In this document: in pieces, positions 43,773 through 52,525 of the stretch
Layout: each line of letters starts with the position of its first letter
How positions within the stretch are numbered: the stretch's first letter is position 1
DNA from: Paenibacillus_AQ nitricinens
GTDB lineage: Bacteria > Bacillota > Bacilli > Paenibacillales > Paenibacillaceae
Assembly: GCF_052056485.1 (NCBI RefSeq)
Contig: NZ_CP183948.1
Coordinates: forward strand, 3,162,001-3,226,000
Length of the DNA: 64,000 bases
Reading direction: 5' to 3'
Notes under the pieces: model-generated
The model's database searches: none
What the model was told of the DNA's origin: nothing
Seen by the model: the letters and a program-made list of their open reading frames with translations, nothing else
Made by a program: the position numbers and the translations under genes

Positions 43773-45239
43773 ATGACAGAAAAAGAAGAATGGATGCTTC
43801 GTAAGAACATTGATGAAGTACAACAGAATGTCGAAACGATGCAGGAGATGAAAATCTACAACGCTATGAGAAAGGGAATTACGGAGGGGAAAAAACGAGA
43901 AAAGCGACGGATCTATACTACAGGAATGGGCGTGATTGCAGCTGCAGCAGTTGCATTTCTATTTACATATTCAACAATCCGATTACCGGATAAGGTAATG
44001 CTGCAACCTTCAGTACAATCGGCTAGCACTAAGCTTACGAATGATTTCAAAGCTTATCGCACATTCTCCAGATTAGATTCTGCACTTGCCAGTGCTCTTG
44101 AACAGAATCTCGTGATGCCTGTAGGTCAGAGTGCGGTAAACAAGGGATACCGAATAGATGTGACAGGTGCCGTTACCGATGGACGGAAGGTGTATGTCCT
44201 ATACAGTGTTCAGAACAATACAGACGAAGTAGTTATACACGCTGATTTTGGACTTCAATTTGAAGGGATAAAGGAGTCGTCACTTCACAAAGGTGCATCA
44301 TTAAGTATGCTCGCTAGTGAAAGCCGAATTCAACCTGGACAGTCTATGGATTTTATATACTCCACTAATCTTTCACCAGCAATTAAATATCCAAAGAAAG
44401 TAAACTATAATATAATTCTTACCGAAACTTCAGATAAGGCACTCCTATCCAGTAGTAATAAGTATCGGACTAGCCTTGATGTTGCTTTCGAGCTTGATCC
44501 TGACATGCTCAAAGCACAAGAACGGATTCTGAATACAGAAGGAACGCTGACCGTGGATGGACAAAAGATTAAAGTCACTGGAGTTCAGTATACTCCGCTA
44601 AGCACCTATGTAGATCTGGAGTATGATCAGAATAATGATAAACAGATTTTCCAATTGATTAATCCTGTGCTGATTAGTAAAAAAGGGGACATCACTGATA
44701 AGTTGTATTACCCGGATACCATCAACGCTGACAATTCCGAAATCTATTCGGACAACTCCAAGTTCACGTTAGTGTTCAAACATAGTAAGGATAGTCAGCC
44801 AGATTCAGTGTCGTTGAAGACTTTTGGGATTTCGGCAGTCGAAAAGGACCAGATGAAAATTGTCGTGGATCTTAACAAGTATCAGCTTATTCAAGCGCCC
44901 GGAACTGGACTTGAGTTAGTCACGCCAACTCCAGAGAATAACGTAGAGGAAGGAGAAATCCTCCTAAGACGTAATATTGAGAATGCTCAATATTTAGAAC
45001 GCTCTACTAGACTTGCTGAGACTTTTACTGACGCAAAAGGGAAGGTACATCATAGAGAACCTTCCACAAACAGCTTCAGCAGCTATACGACTTCTAAGGA
45101 TGGGTCAGCCGTGAACGAGTTTGGATATAATTTTGGCGCGGAAGCGAAGAACTATCCTCAGCCATTAACGATAACGTTAGAGAAATATTCAAATCCAATT
45201 AAGGATACGCAGGCTGTGGAGTTATACTCGAAGAATTAG
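43773..45239 (+). CDS. DUF4179/DUF5643 transmembrane anti-sigma factor
   Basis: A 488-residue single-pass membrane protein. The cytoplasmic N-terminus (1-45) is followed by one helix at about 46-66 (TTGMGVIAAAAVAFLFTYS) and a large extracellular part, with a DUF4179 domain at about 95-210 (YRIDVTGAVTDGRKVYVLYS) and a DUF5643-type domain after it. Such proteins pair with ECF sigma factors encoded just upstream, as here (20-base gap). ATG 43773 follows TTGGAGGTG. The extracellular signal is unknown. Confidence 0.85.
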   Translation: MTEKEEWMLRKNIDEVQQNVETMQEMKIYNAMRKGITEGKKREKRRIYTTGMGVIAAAAVAFLFTYSTIRLPDKVMLQPSVQSASTKLTNDFKAYRTFSRLDSALASALEQNLVMPVGQSAVNKGYRIDVTGAVTDGRKVYVLYSVQNNTDEVVIHADFGLQFEGIKESSLHKGASLSMLASESRIQPGQSMDFIYSTNLSPAIKYPKKVNYNIILTETSDKALLSSSNKYRTSLDVAFELDPDMLKAQERILNTEGTLTVDGQKIKVTGVQYTPLSTYVDLEYDQNNDKQIFQLINPVLISKKGDITDKLYYPDTINADNSEIYSDNSKFTLVFKHSKDSQPDSVSLKTFGISAVEKDQMKIVVDLNKYQLIQAPGTGLELVTPTPENNVEEGEILLRRNIENAQYLERSTRLAETFTDAKGKVHHREPSTNSFSSYTTSKDGSAVNEFGYNFGAEAKNYPQPLTITLEKYSNPIKDTQAVELYSKN

Positions 45240-45254
45240 GAAGCAATGAATCAT

Positions 45255-45283
45255 CCGTTGATAAATCTATCAACGGTTTTTTT
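45255..45283 (+). terminator. Terminator between anti-sigma and transporter genes
   Basis: Perfect stem CCGTTGATA/TATCAACGG and seven T. The transporter genes therefore probably have a separate promoter in 45284-45393. Confidence 0.92.
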
Positions 45284-45393
45284 GTGATCGCAGAGACTTC
45301 ACACTTTGAAATTTAAGAAATACTTAATATATACCGTACTTGTTTTTAAGAAGTTTTTCTTATTCTAAGTGCATGAAGGAGGTTACTGAAAGG

Positions 45394-46275
45394 ATGATAA
45401 ACCCAAGTATAAAGAAATGGCTCCGTAAGGATATCTCAGCGGCAATGATGTTCCTTGCACCAAGCGGTATCGGATTTGCGATGTTTTACCTTATACCGTT
45501 TGTAATGGGCGTATTCTATTCTTTTATGGACAGCACGATAGAGGGCCATTTTGTAGGGTTTGATAATTACCGAGAGTTATTAAAGAGCGATTCCTTCCGT
45601 AAAGCAGCGTCCAATACATTTTATTTTAGCGCGATAAGTGTTCCGCTAATTCTTGTACTCTCGTTAGGATTAGCGATGTTATTGAATAAAAATACATATT
45701 TTCGGAATTGGCTTAGGACTGGCTATGTGTTGCCGCTTGTCGTACCTGTCGTCTCTATCATTCTGATCTGGCAGATACTTTTCGATTGGAATGGCTCGCT
45801 TAACGCCTGGCTGAACAACTTCGGTATCGAACGTGTGGATTGGATGAAGACGGATGCAGCTAGAAATGTAATCATTGTTGTTTATTTATGGAAGAACATA
45901 GGCTATAACGTGATTCTATTCTTAGCGGGATTGCAGCAAATTCCTAAGGATTATTATGAAACGGCTCAAATTGAAGGTGCTGGACCCTTACGCCAGTTTC
46001 GCAGTATTACACTGGTCTATCTAACCTCTTCGATGTTTTTTGTGGTCATCATGTCGATCATTAATTCATTTAAAGTGTTTCGTGAAACGTATTTGATCGC
46101 AGGTGATTATCCGCATGACAGCATTTACATACTGCAGCATTATATGAACAATATGTTCATGACACTCGATGTACAGAAGCTGACTGCCGCGGCGACCTTA
46201 ATGTTTGGTTGTATTTTATTGATCGTGTTGGGATTGTTTGCAATTGAGCGGAGGCATCGACAATTCATGGAATAG
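45394..46275 (+). CDS. Carbohydrate-type ABC transporter permease 1 (MalF/UgpA-like)
   Basis: A 293-residue inner-membrane permease with six helices. The EAA loop, ETAQIEGAGPLRQFRSITLV, is the docking site for an ATPase, so the subunit appears functional. The N-terminal FLAPSGIGFAMFYLIPFVMG is typical of sugar-uptake permeases. ATG 45394 follows AAGGAGG. No ATPase gene is nearby; in Firmicutes such permeases can share a general ATPase such as MsmX. It is the first gene of a five-gene unit. Confidence 0.88.
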   Translation: MINPSIKKWLRKDISAAMMFLAPSGIGFAMFYLIPFVMGVFYSFMDSTIEGHFVGFDNYRELLKSDSFRKAASNTFYFSAISVPLILVLSLGLAMLLNKNTYFRNWLRTGYVLPLVVPVVSIILIWQILFDWNGSLNAWLNNFGIERVDWMKTDAARNVIIVVYLWKNIGYNVILFLAGLQQIPKDYYETAQIEGAGPLRQFRSITLVYLTSSMFFVVIMSIINSFKVFRETYLIAGDYPHDSIYILQHYMNNMFMTLDVQKLTAAATLMFGCILLIVLGLFAIERRHRQFME

Positions 46276-46288
46276 GGGTGAAAAGGTT

Positions 46289-47167
46289 GTGCCAGTTGTC
46301 AAAGTGTTACGAAAAGGGGCATTAACACTCGTCATGGCTGTTATTGCTATCATATTATTATTCCCGATTGTGATCACATTCACAAATTCGCTTATGACAG
46401 AGAAAGAAATTGAGATCAATTATGGATCTATCGGGCAGATGAACGAAGTAATTGAAGGGAGAGAAGCTATCTTTGTGAATTTAAAATTACTGCCGGATCA
46501 AGTGTCCTTGGAGCAGTATGCTAAGGTTTTCCTAGACAACCCTAAATATCTGACGATGTTCTGGAACTCAGTATTCTTGGTTGTACCCATCATTGCAGGA
46601 CAAACATTGGTAGCAGCACTCGCTGCCTATGCTTTCTCTAAGCTGAAATTCCGGGGGCGAGATCCTTTGTTTCTTATCTATGTCCTAACGATGCTTATGC
46701 CTTTCCAAGTGACGCTGGTACCGAACTATATTATGGCGGATAAGCTAGGCATATTAGATAGTTCATATGCGATTATATTACCAGGAATTTTCGCAGCGTT
46801 TGGTGTTTTTATGCTCAGACAATTCATGCTGGATATACCTTACGCGTATATCGAAGCGAGCAAAATGGATGGTGCAGGACATTTTTTGATTTTTTACAAG
46901 ATTATTATTCCGATGATTAAGCCAGGTCTGGCAGCACTCGTTATATTATTGTTCGTTGATTATTGGAATATGGTGGAGCAGCCGCTAATCTTTCTAGAAG
47001 ATCCGTTTAAGCAGCCCTTGTCAGTGTTTTTATCGAGGATCAATGAAGAAGAGCGGGGCATTGCTTTTGCTGCATCCATACTATACATGGCTCCAATGGT
47101 GATGCTATTTTTATATGCGGAATCGTATTTTATTGAAGGCATTCAATTGTCTGGTATCAAAGGTTGA
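46289..47167 (+). CDS. Carbohydrate-type ABC transporter permease 2 (MalG/UgpE-like)
   Basis: A 292-residue partner permease, six helices. The EAA loop is YIEASKMDGAGHFLIFYKII, and an extracytoplasmic segment after helix 1 (about 40-80) is longer than usual. GTG 46289 fits GGGGTGA 8 bases upstream, 13 bases after the stop of permease 1. The two permeases should form a heterodimer. The substrate is unknown. Confidence 0.88.
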   Translation: MPVVKVLRKGALTLVMAVIAIILLFPIVITFTNSLMTEKEIEINYGSIGQMNEVIEGREAIFVNLKLLPDQVSLEQYAKVFLDNPKYLTMFWNSVFLVVPIIAGQTLVAALAAYAFSKLKFRGRDPLFLIYVLTMLMPFQVTLVPNYIMADKLGILDSSYAIILPGIFAAFGVFMLRQFMLDIPYAYIEASKMDGAGHFLIFYKIIIPMIKPGLAALVILLFVDYWNMVEQPLIFLEDPFKQPLSVFLSRINEEERGIAFAASILYMAPMVMLFLYAESYFIEGIQLSGIKG

Positions 47168-47187
47168 TTGGAGGAGAATGACGGGAT

Positions 47188-48348
47188 ATGGAGTTAGGTA
47201 TAGAGCCGACTGATCGTAGACGTAAACGAAATATTCAAGTCGTCTTCATGGTTTTTATGGGATTGTTATTGTTTTTCACAGTATTCAGTAACACTATACA
47301 GTCTTTGACGTTGCCGAAAGTAAGAACTGAAAAACCAACAAAGGGTAATCTGTTACTTACGATTGAAGCTAGTGGGATATTGCATCCACTCGCTGAAGCT
47401 AAGCTTTCGAATACAACCGGACTGAAGGTGCAACAAATTCTTGTGAAAGAAGGTCAGCGTGTAGAAAAGGGACAAAAGCTTATTATCTATGAGAGCAAAA
47501 CGGCTGAGCAAGAATTGAAAGATGAAATAACTAATTTGGAAAAGCTGAAAATTGATCAACAGAATAGACAAGACCAGTACATCCAGTCCGCGCTGGAAGA
47601 GGATGAATTCAAAATTCGAAATGCAAGACGTGATATCGAAAAAGGTAAGTTAGATATCTTAGCCCAGGAAAATAAGATTAGCGGATTAAAAAATCGTCTA
47701 ACAAGCGAAAAACAACTATTTTCTCCGTTTGATGGATTAATTTCAAAACTGAATGCCGTTGAAGGATTAACTTCATTGGGAGAACCGGAAGTTATTGTAT
47801 CGAACAGCAGTCAGGGTTACAGATTGGATATTATTATGGATTCTGCACATTTATCTAGTTTAGGGATTTCTACTGGAGAAAAGGTAGAGGTCGATGTCGA
47901 TATGAGCCATGGACAAGAAGCCCAGACCATAAGTGGCTCCATCGAAGAAATTGTGAATTCAGAGTCACGTATTGATAGCTCTTCTAGTAATGATTCGGGG
48001 AAGACACAAACCATTCCTCAAAAGGCTTTGAGAATCAAAGTCGTTGATCTAGAACTTAAAGGGGGTGAACAGGCTCGGGTCAAATTCGAGAAACGATCAC
48101 TCCAAGAGGGATTACTCCTATCCAAAGAAGCTATTCATGAGGATCGCGAAGGTTTGTTTGTCTATAAAGTTGACGAGCAGCGGGGGGCATTAGGCAATGT
48201 TTTTGTCGCTAAGAAAGTTCGTATTCATTCCAGTGAAAAGAACGAAAAAGAAACGATGATTCAATCAGATGTCCTCTATGTGGAGGATTCAATTATTCTG
48301 GAAAGTAGTGAACCTCTTGAAGACGGGAACCGAGTTCGACTGCAATAA
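47188..48348 (+). CDS. HlyD-family (RND/MacA-type) membrane adaptor protein
   Basis: A 386-residue membrane-anchored adaptor. One N-terminal helix (about 17-38) is followed by a lipoyl-like domain (LLLTIEASGILHPLAEAKLS and VQQILVKEGQRVEKGQKLII), a coiled coil at about 108-170 rich in Glu/Lys, the second lipoyl half (FSPFDGLISKLNAVEGL) and a beta-barrel region. Such proteins normally work with exporters. Finding one between sugar-importer permeases and a solute-binding protein is unusual. GGAGGAG precedes the ATG. It may connect the permease pair to the cell wall or to the secreted protein downstream. Confidence 0.85.
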   Translation: MELGIEPTDRRRKRNIQVVFMVFMGLLLFFTVFSNTIQSLTLPKVRTEKPTKGNLLLTIEASGILHPLAEAKLSNTTGLKVQQILVKEGQRVEKGQKLIIYESKTAEQELKDEITNLEKLKIDQQNRQDQYIQSALEEDEFKIRNARRDIEKGKLDILAQENKISGLKNRLTSEKQLFSPFDGLISKLNAVEGLTSLGEPEVIVSNSSQGYRLDIIMDSAHLSSLGISTGEKVEVDVDMSHGQEAQTISGSIEEIVNSESRIDSSSSNDSGKTQTIPQKALRIKVVDLELKGGEQARVKFEKRSLQEGLLLSKEAIHEDREGLFVYKVDEQRGALGNVFVAKKVRIHSSEKNEKETMIQSDVLYVEDSIILESSEPLEDGNRVRLQ

Positions 48349-48386
48349 GAAATCATATCAACGAGAAAATAGGAGGAAAAAATCAA

Positions 48387-49736
48387 ATGATCAAAATGAA
48401 GAGTAACAAGCTGGGGATGTTGGCGATGGGGATGGCTATGCTTGCGACGGCCGCCTGTAGTAATTCGGGAAGCGAGTCCGGGACGAACGATCAGGGAAAA
48501 CCCGTCTCGGCAGAAGGAAAAACCGTCGTGAATTTTTCGGTACGGGAGTCGAGTTCCTTCTTTGAAGCGGCGGAAAAAAGATTCGAAGAGAAGTACCCGG
48601 ACATCGACCTGCAAATTCAAGCCGTGAAAAAAGCGGAAGAAGACTGGAAGCCCGGAGATTACGAGAAGTATACGAAAACGACGAATACGGAGCTGTTATC
48701 GGGCAAGGGAGCGGACATTCTCGAAGTGGCAGAGCTGCCGTTCGAATCATATGCAAGCAAAAAGCTTATCGCAAATATGAACGAGTTGTTGAAACAAGAC
48801 ACGTCGCTGAGTGGTGTCGACCTGCAAGCGAAGCTCGAAGTATTCAAGACGGACGGTAACTTATACGCCATACCGCTCGGGTACTTCATGAGAGGGTTTA
48901 TTGGCGACGGAAATCTACTGGCCGACGAGAGTATCGACGACAGCCGGTGGACGTGGGCCGAATTCGCCGAGGTCGCGAAGGGCTTGATGTGTAAAGAGAG
49001 CGAAAGCGGCATGGACCGACGCTACGCTTTGGCTAACGAACCGCCGGATTTGATACTGTGGGAAATCGTCGTCGACGGCTATGCCAATTTTGTGGACGTC
49101 TCGGGGAAAAAAGCTTCCTTCGACTCCCCAAAATTCGTCGCTGCCATGCAGCAGGTCAAGAAGATGTACGACGACGGCATCGCGACCGCCGAGCCGGCCG
49201 AAGTCGGCCGCCAGTTGTTTTACTCTACCGTGTTGAGTTCACCAGGCAATTTGATCGATGAAATTCACTATTATTTCGCGAATCCGAAGCTGATCGGGAA
49301 GCCGCAAGCCGGAACGGTGGGTACGAGGCTCGCCCCAAGCGTTCAGCTTGCGATTAGGGACAATTCTCCGGTGAAGGATGAGGCTTGGAAATTCATCTCA
49401 TTCCTGTTGTCTGAGGAAGTGCAATCGATGAAGGAAAGGGAAGATTACGGATTCTCGATGTTGGACTCGGTAAACGAGAACGAACTGAGGGACGTTCAGA
49501 AGCAGGTGAACGCTGGTACCTATAAGCTTCCAAGCGGAAAAAAGCCGCAAGTTTCCGCTGAGCAGTTCGCCCAGTACGAACAGTTCATGCGGTCTGCGGG
49601 GTATTTCACGCGGATTGACGGAAAAGTCGTGCGAATGATCGGAGATGAATCGCCCGCCTTCTTCAGCGGTCAGAAGTCAGCCGATGAGGTCGCCAAGCTG
49701 ATTCAAAACCGGGCGACGACGTATTTGAACGAGTAA
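48387..49736 (+). CDS. Extracellular solute-binding lipoprotein (family 1), foreign base composition
   Basis: A 449-residue substrate-binding lipoprotein with lipobox ATAACS. Segments typical of the family are EAAEKRFEEKYPDIDLQIQA, GADILEVAEL and the C-terminal KDEAWKFISFLLSEEVQ. AGGAGG lies before the ATG; a second ATG follows at 48396. The base composition is strikingly unlike its neighbours: bases 49141-49200 contain 40 G+C of 60, while 49981-50040 in the next gene contain 23 of 60. The GC-rich stretch begins and ends with the gene, which suggests replacement by horizontal transfer. It is presumably the receptor for the two permeases. Confidence 0.87.
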   Translation: MIKMKSNKLGMLAMGMAMLATAACSNSGSESGTNDQGKPVSAEGKTVVNFSVRESSSFFEAAEKRFEEKYPDIDLQIQAVKKAEEDWKPGDYEKYTKTTNTELLSGKGADILEVAELPFESYASKKLIANMNELLKQDTSLSGVDLQAKLEVFKTDGNLYAIPLGYFMRGFIGDGNLLADESIDDSRWTWAEFAEVAKGLMCKESESGMDRRYALANEPPDLILWEIVVDGYANFVDVSGKKASFDSPKFVAAMQQVKKMYDDGIATAEPAEVGRQLFYSTVLSSPGNLIDEIHYYFANPKLIGKPQAGTVGTRLAPSVQLAIRDNSPVKDEAWKFISFLLSEEVQSMKEREDYGFSMLDSVNENELRDVQKQVNAGTYKLPSGKKPQVSAEQFAQYEQFMRSAGYFTRIDGKVVRMIGDESPAFFSGQKSADEVAKLIQNRATTYLNE

Positions 49737-49758
49737 CGGTTTAAGGGAGGGGGAACTC

Positions 49759-52275
49759 ATGTACAAACGATTAAAGTCATATGCTGTAGTTCTGCTCAGT
49801 GCAATGATGTTTAGCCAATCTCTTGCAAACGGCACATACGCAGCATCGACAGGAGTTTCAGACGCAGCGGTATTCATTTTTGACAAACTTGGTTCAATAG
49901 CTTTGAAAAGTAATGTCAACGTGAAGCTGATAGATATGGATATTTTAGAGCAACCGAGCGGTAATATACTTATATATACACTTAGTTATAGCAATGGTAG
50001 CAGCAATAGTGTAGCTCACGTTGATTATTTCTCTAGGGTTACTACAAATGGTGGATCAGTCATTCAAGGCAAACCTATCACGAGAGAGGTCACCAAAAAA
50101 ATCATACCTCCTAATAGTAGCCAAATCGTCACGTATTACGTGAATATTGGAAAGTCCACACGATTAAACGGTACTAAAGTAACCCTATTTACTTGGGATT
50201 TCAGTAGCCAGGATTATCAGAAAAAGCTAGGTGTATTTACCATTCCAGCTAGTTATTCAGCTGTCGTTCCTCAAGGTCAGAGCAAGGAAATCACTATGGA
50301 TAATCTGCTAGTAACCATCAAAGCAGAAAGTCTGCAAAGGCTTAAGACGAATGGAAAAATCTATATGAGAGTAGGCGTTAGCTTTACGAATTTGGGTAAA
50401 AAAGTGCTCAGCGACACCGTTTATAAAGCATACCTGAAATCGGCCGGTGGTTCGGTGTTCGATCTTAAGCTGGAGAACGTCAGTGGCAGTTTCAATGTAC
50501 AGTCTCAAGAGAAGAAGACGGTTTACTATTTAACGGAAGTTCCTTCTTATATGAAGACTGAACAAATGATATTGCAATTCGCGCAAGAAGATGAAACTTT
50601 GAAAATAATGCTTCCAGTTAAATCTTTCAAGCTTCCTGCAGTAACAACTTCTGACTTGGCTGTGGCTAATTATGCTGTTAAGAAGATTTCTATTAAGAAT
50701 AACACCGTTGAAATGCAATTGAAGAGTGCTTCTGTATATTCGGAAAATGATTCCGCGAAATGGAATCTTGAGTTCCGTCTTAAGAATCTTGGAAATAAAG
50801 CTATCACGCTACCTGCATACGAGCTTACGGTTAAAGCTGCTGAAGGATTTAGTATTCCGGTAGATTCAAAAGCACTTGAAAATGTAACATTGAAACCGCT
50901 TGAAGAGAAAATTATCAATCTTAATGCGGACGTGCCATTAGAACTTAATCAAGGTAAGCTGCAGTTGCAATGGACGGAGCCCTCTGTTGATGACAAGGTT
51001 ATTTTTCCAACTGCGCAGTTTAACATCCCTTATTCTCTGGAGAACAATAATCTGATGGGTCAAGAGTATACGGTCCAGAACAGGTACGGAAAATTTATGG
51101 TGAAGCTGGTCTCCTATCAGCGGTTACCATGGGATGATACGGATCAAATCGTAACTAATATAAGCATCCGTAACACCGGCTTAACCTCAGTACAGTTACC
51201 TTCTCTCAAAGCTATAGTCAAAGCAGGAATGAGTGATCAGAGCAGCTCAGCCCAGATCGTGACCACAAATACGCAAACGTCGCTTGCTCCTAATGAAGCA
51301 ACAGAGATCTATGTGATAGCGAAAGTTCCATATACTTATAGTTTCAATCAGCTAAAGATTGTACTGCAGGCCACCTCAGGAGATGAAGTTACGAAGTTTC
51401 TCTCTATGAATACAAGTTCGCTAAATAATGTAATTCATACAATTTCTGTAGGTGAAACTCATCAAATGAACTCGTTAAGCAAAAAAGCAAAAGTTAGCGA
51501 GCGCCGGACAACCACTTATAATGAAAATAGTTCTAACTTGATCTATACGGAACTGGAAATGATTAACGAAGAGCCGCGCCAGTCGAAACAGGCACAGCTT
51601 GTGGCTTATTACAAGACACCTGATAACCAATTTTTCAAGGCGGTGGTTAGCCAATCGATAACTCCAACAAGCCCAAATGGTAAAAATTTGGTTACTATCT
51701 GGAGTAAACTTCCGCAAGGAGTGAGTACATCCGATCTTATGCTTTATATTGGGGAAGGGATTGCTGACGGCAAGCTTACAGATTTAGGGGGGACATCCAC
51801 TGGATTTATTAATAGTGTTAAATTAGCACTTACTCCTAATACAGTAATCCCACACAATAATCTAACAAGTGTCGATCTATTCCCTTACAACTTATCGGTT
51901 GCCAATGCAGCGGGGACGATTACTGAAGAGAAAGGCACATTAGATGTAGTTGTAAACTATAGCTTATCCGAGAAAGAAGATTTTGAAGCAGGTCACTATG
52001 AACATAAGTTAGTCTTAGAACTCATTGACCCTTACGGACAATCCATGGAAAAGACTTTGGAACTGGGGGCAGATTTGCCAATGGGTAAGAATAAATCATA
52101 CTTAGCCTCATTTAATAGTAACTTCCACAAAATATTAAGGGGAGGAAGCATTCGTATCAATCTATATGATGAATTCCAGGGTCATAGGATGTTACTAGGG
52201 GGTCAGTCCTATCCGTTAACTTACATTTCAGCAGAACCGAAAAACTCTAATAGTAATGGTAGCTCAGGCAATTAA
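49759..52275 (+). CDS. Large secreted repetitive beta-domain protein
   Basis: An 838-residue exported protein not recognised as a known family. A signal peptide (about 1-28, ending TYAAS) is followed by five or so similar beta-rich units of roughly 130-150 residues. Repeating landmarks are short segments such as SFTNLGKKVLSDTVYKAYLK, FRLKNLGNKAITLPAYELTV and ISIRNTGLTSVQLPSLKAIV, each followed by LxPxE and a strand ending in VP. Such units resemble DUF4352/CARDB-like sandwich domains. No transmembrane anchor or sorting signal is seen. It is the last gene of the transporter unit, with GGGAGGGGG upstream and a strong terminator downstream. Confidence 0.75.
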   Translation: MYKRLKSYAVVLLSAMMFSQSLANGTYAASTGVSDAAVFIFDKLGSIALKSNVNVKLIDMDILEQPSGNILIYTLSYSNGSSNSVAHVDYFSRVTTNGGSVIQGKPITREVTKKIIPPNSSQIVTYYVNIGKSTRLNGTKVTLFTWDFSSQDYQKKLGVFTIPASYSAVVPQGQSKEITMDNLLVTIKAESLQRLKTNGKIYMRVGVSFTNLGKKVLSDTVYKAYLKSAGGSVFDLKLENVSGSFNVQSQEKKTVYYLTEVPSYMKTEQMILQFAQEDETLKIMLPVKSFKLPAVTTSDLAVANYAVKKISIKNNTVEMQLKSASVYSENDSAKWNLEFRLKNLGNKAITLPAYELTVKAAEGFSIPVDSKALENVTLKPLEEKIINLNADVPLELNQGKLQLQWTEPSVDDKVIFPTAQFNIPYSLENNNLMGQEYTVQNRYGKFMVKLVSYQRLPWDDTDQIVTNISIRNTGLTSVQLPSLKAIVKAGMSDQSSSAQIVTTNTQTSLAPNEATEIYVIAKVPYTYSFNQLKIVLQATSGDEVTKFLSMNTSSLNNVIHTISVGETHQMNSLSKKAKVSERRTTTYNENSSNLIYTELEMINEEPRQSKQAQLVAYYKTPDNQFFKAVVSQSITPTSPNGKNLVTIWSKLPQGVSTSDLMLYIGEGIADGKLTDLGGTSTGFINSVKLALTPNTVIPHNNLTSVDLFPYNLSVANAAGTITEEKGTLDVVVNYSLSEKEDFEAGHYEHKLVLELIDPYGQSMEKTLELGADLPMGKNKSYLASFNSNFHKILRGGSIRINLYDEFQGHRMLLGGQSYPLTYISAEPKNSNSNGSSGN

Positions 52276-52306
52276 AATTGTAGGAAGCTGGGTTAAGAAA
52301 AAAGTC

Positions 52307-52338
52307 AAAAGTGTTGGCATAATAGCCAGCACTTTTTT
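52307..52338 (+). terminator. Terminator of the transporter cluster
   Basis: AAAAGTGTTGGC-ATAATA-GCCAGCACTTTTTT, a strong hairpin with T run. Confidence 0.92.
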
Positions 52339-52525
52339 ATATTTTTATGAACTTTTTATGGAAATTCCTTCAATGTATGTTCTTTACATTGACTGTCCTC
52401 ATTCTTTTCGTTAAGATTACCTCTGCGCTTCAATGCCAAAAAGCAAAAAAGCAAAAAAGCTTGAAAGTGAGGAAGCGATTAATCATTATTATTATCCCAA
52501 TACAATGTTAAGGAGCATTATTGTC

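Noticed and set aside
40216..52338. Identical hairpin arms AAGTGTTGGC/GCCAGCACTT at 40216 and 52307 as a possible repeat element
   Set aside because: Both are ordinary terminators directly after stop codons and similarity ends at the stem. Convergent use of the same stem is common.
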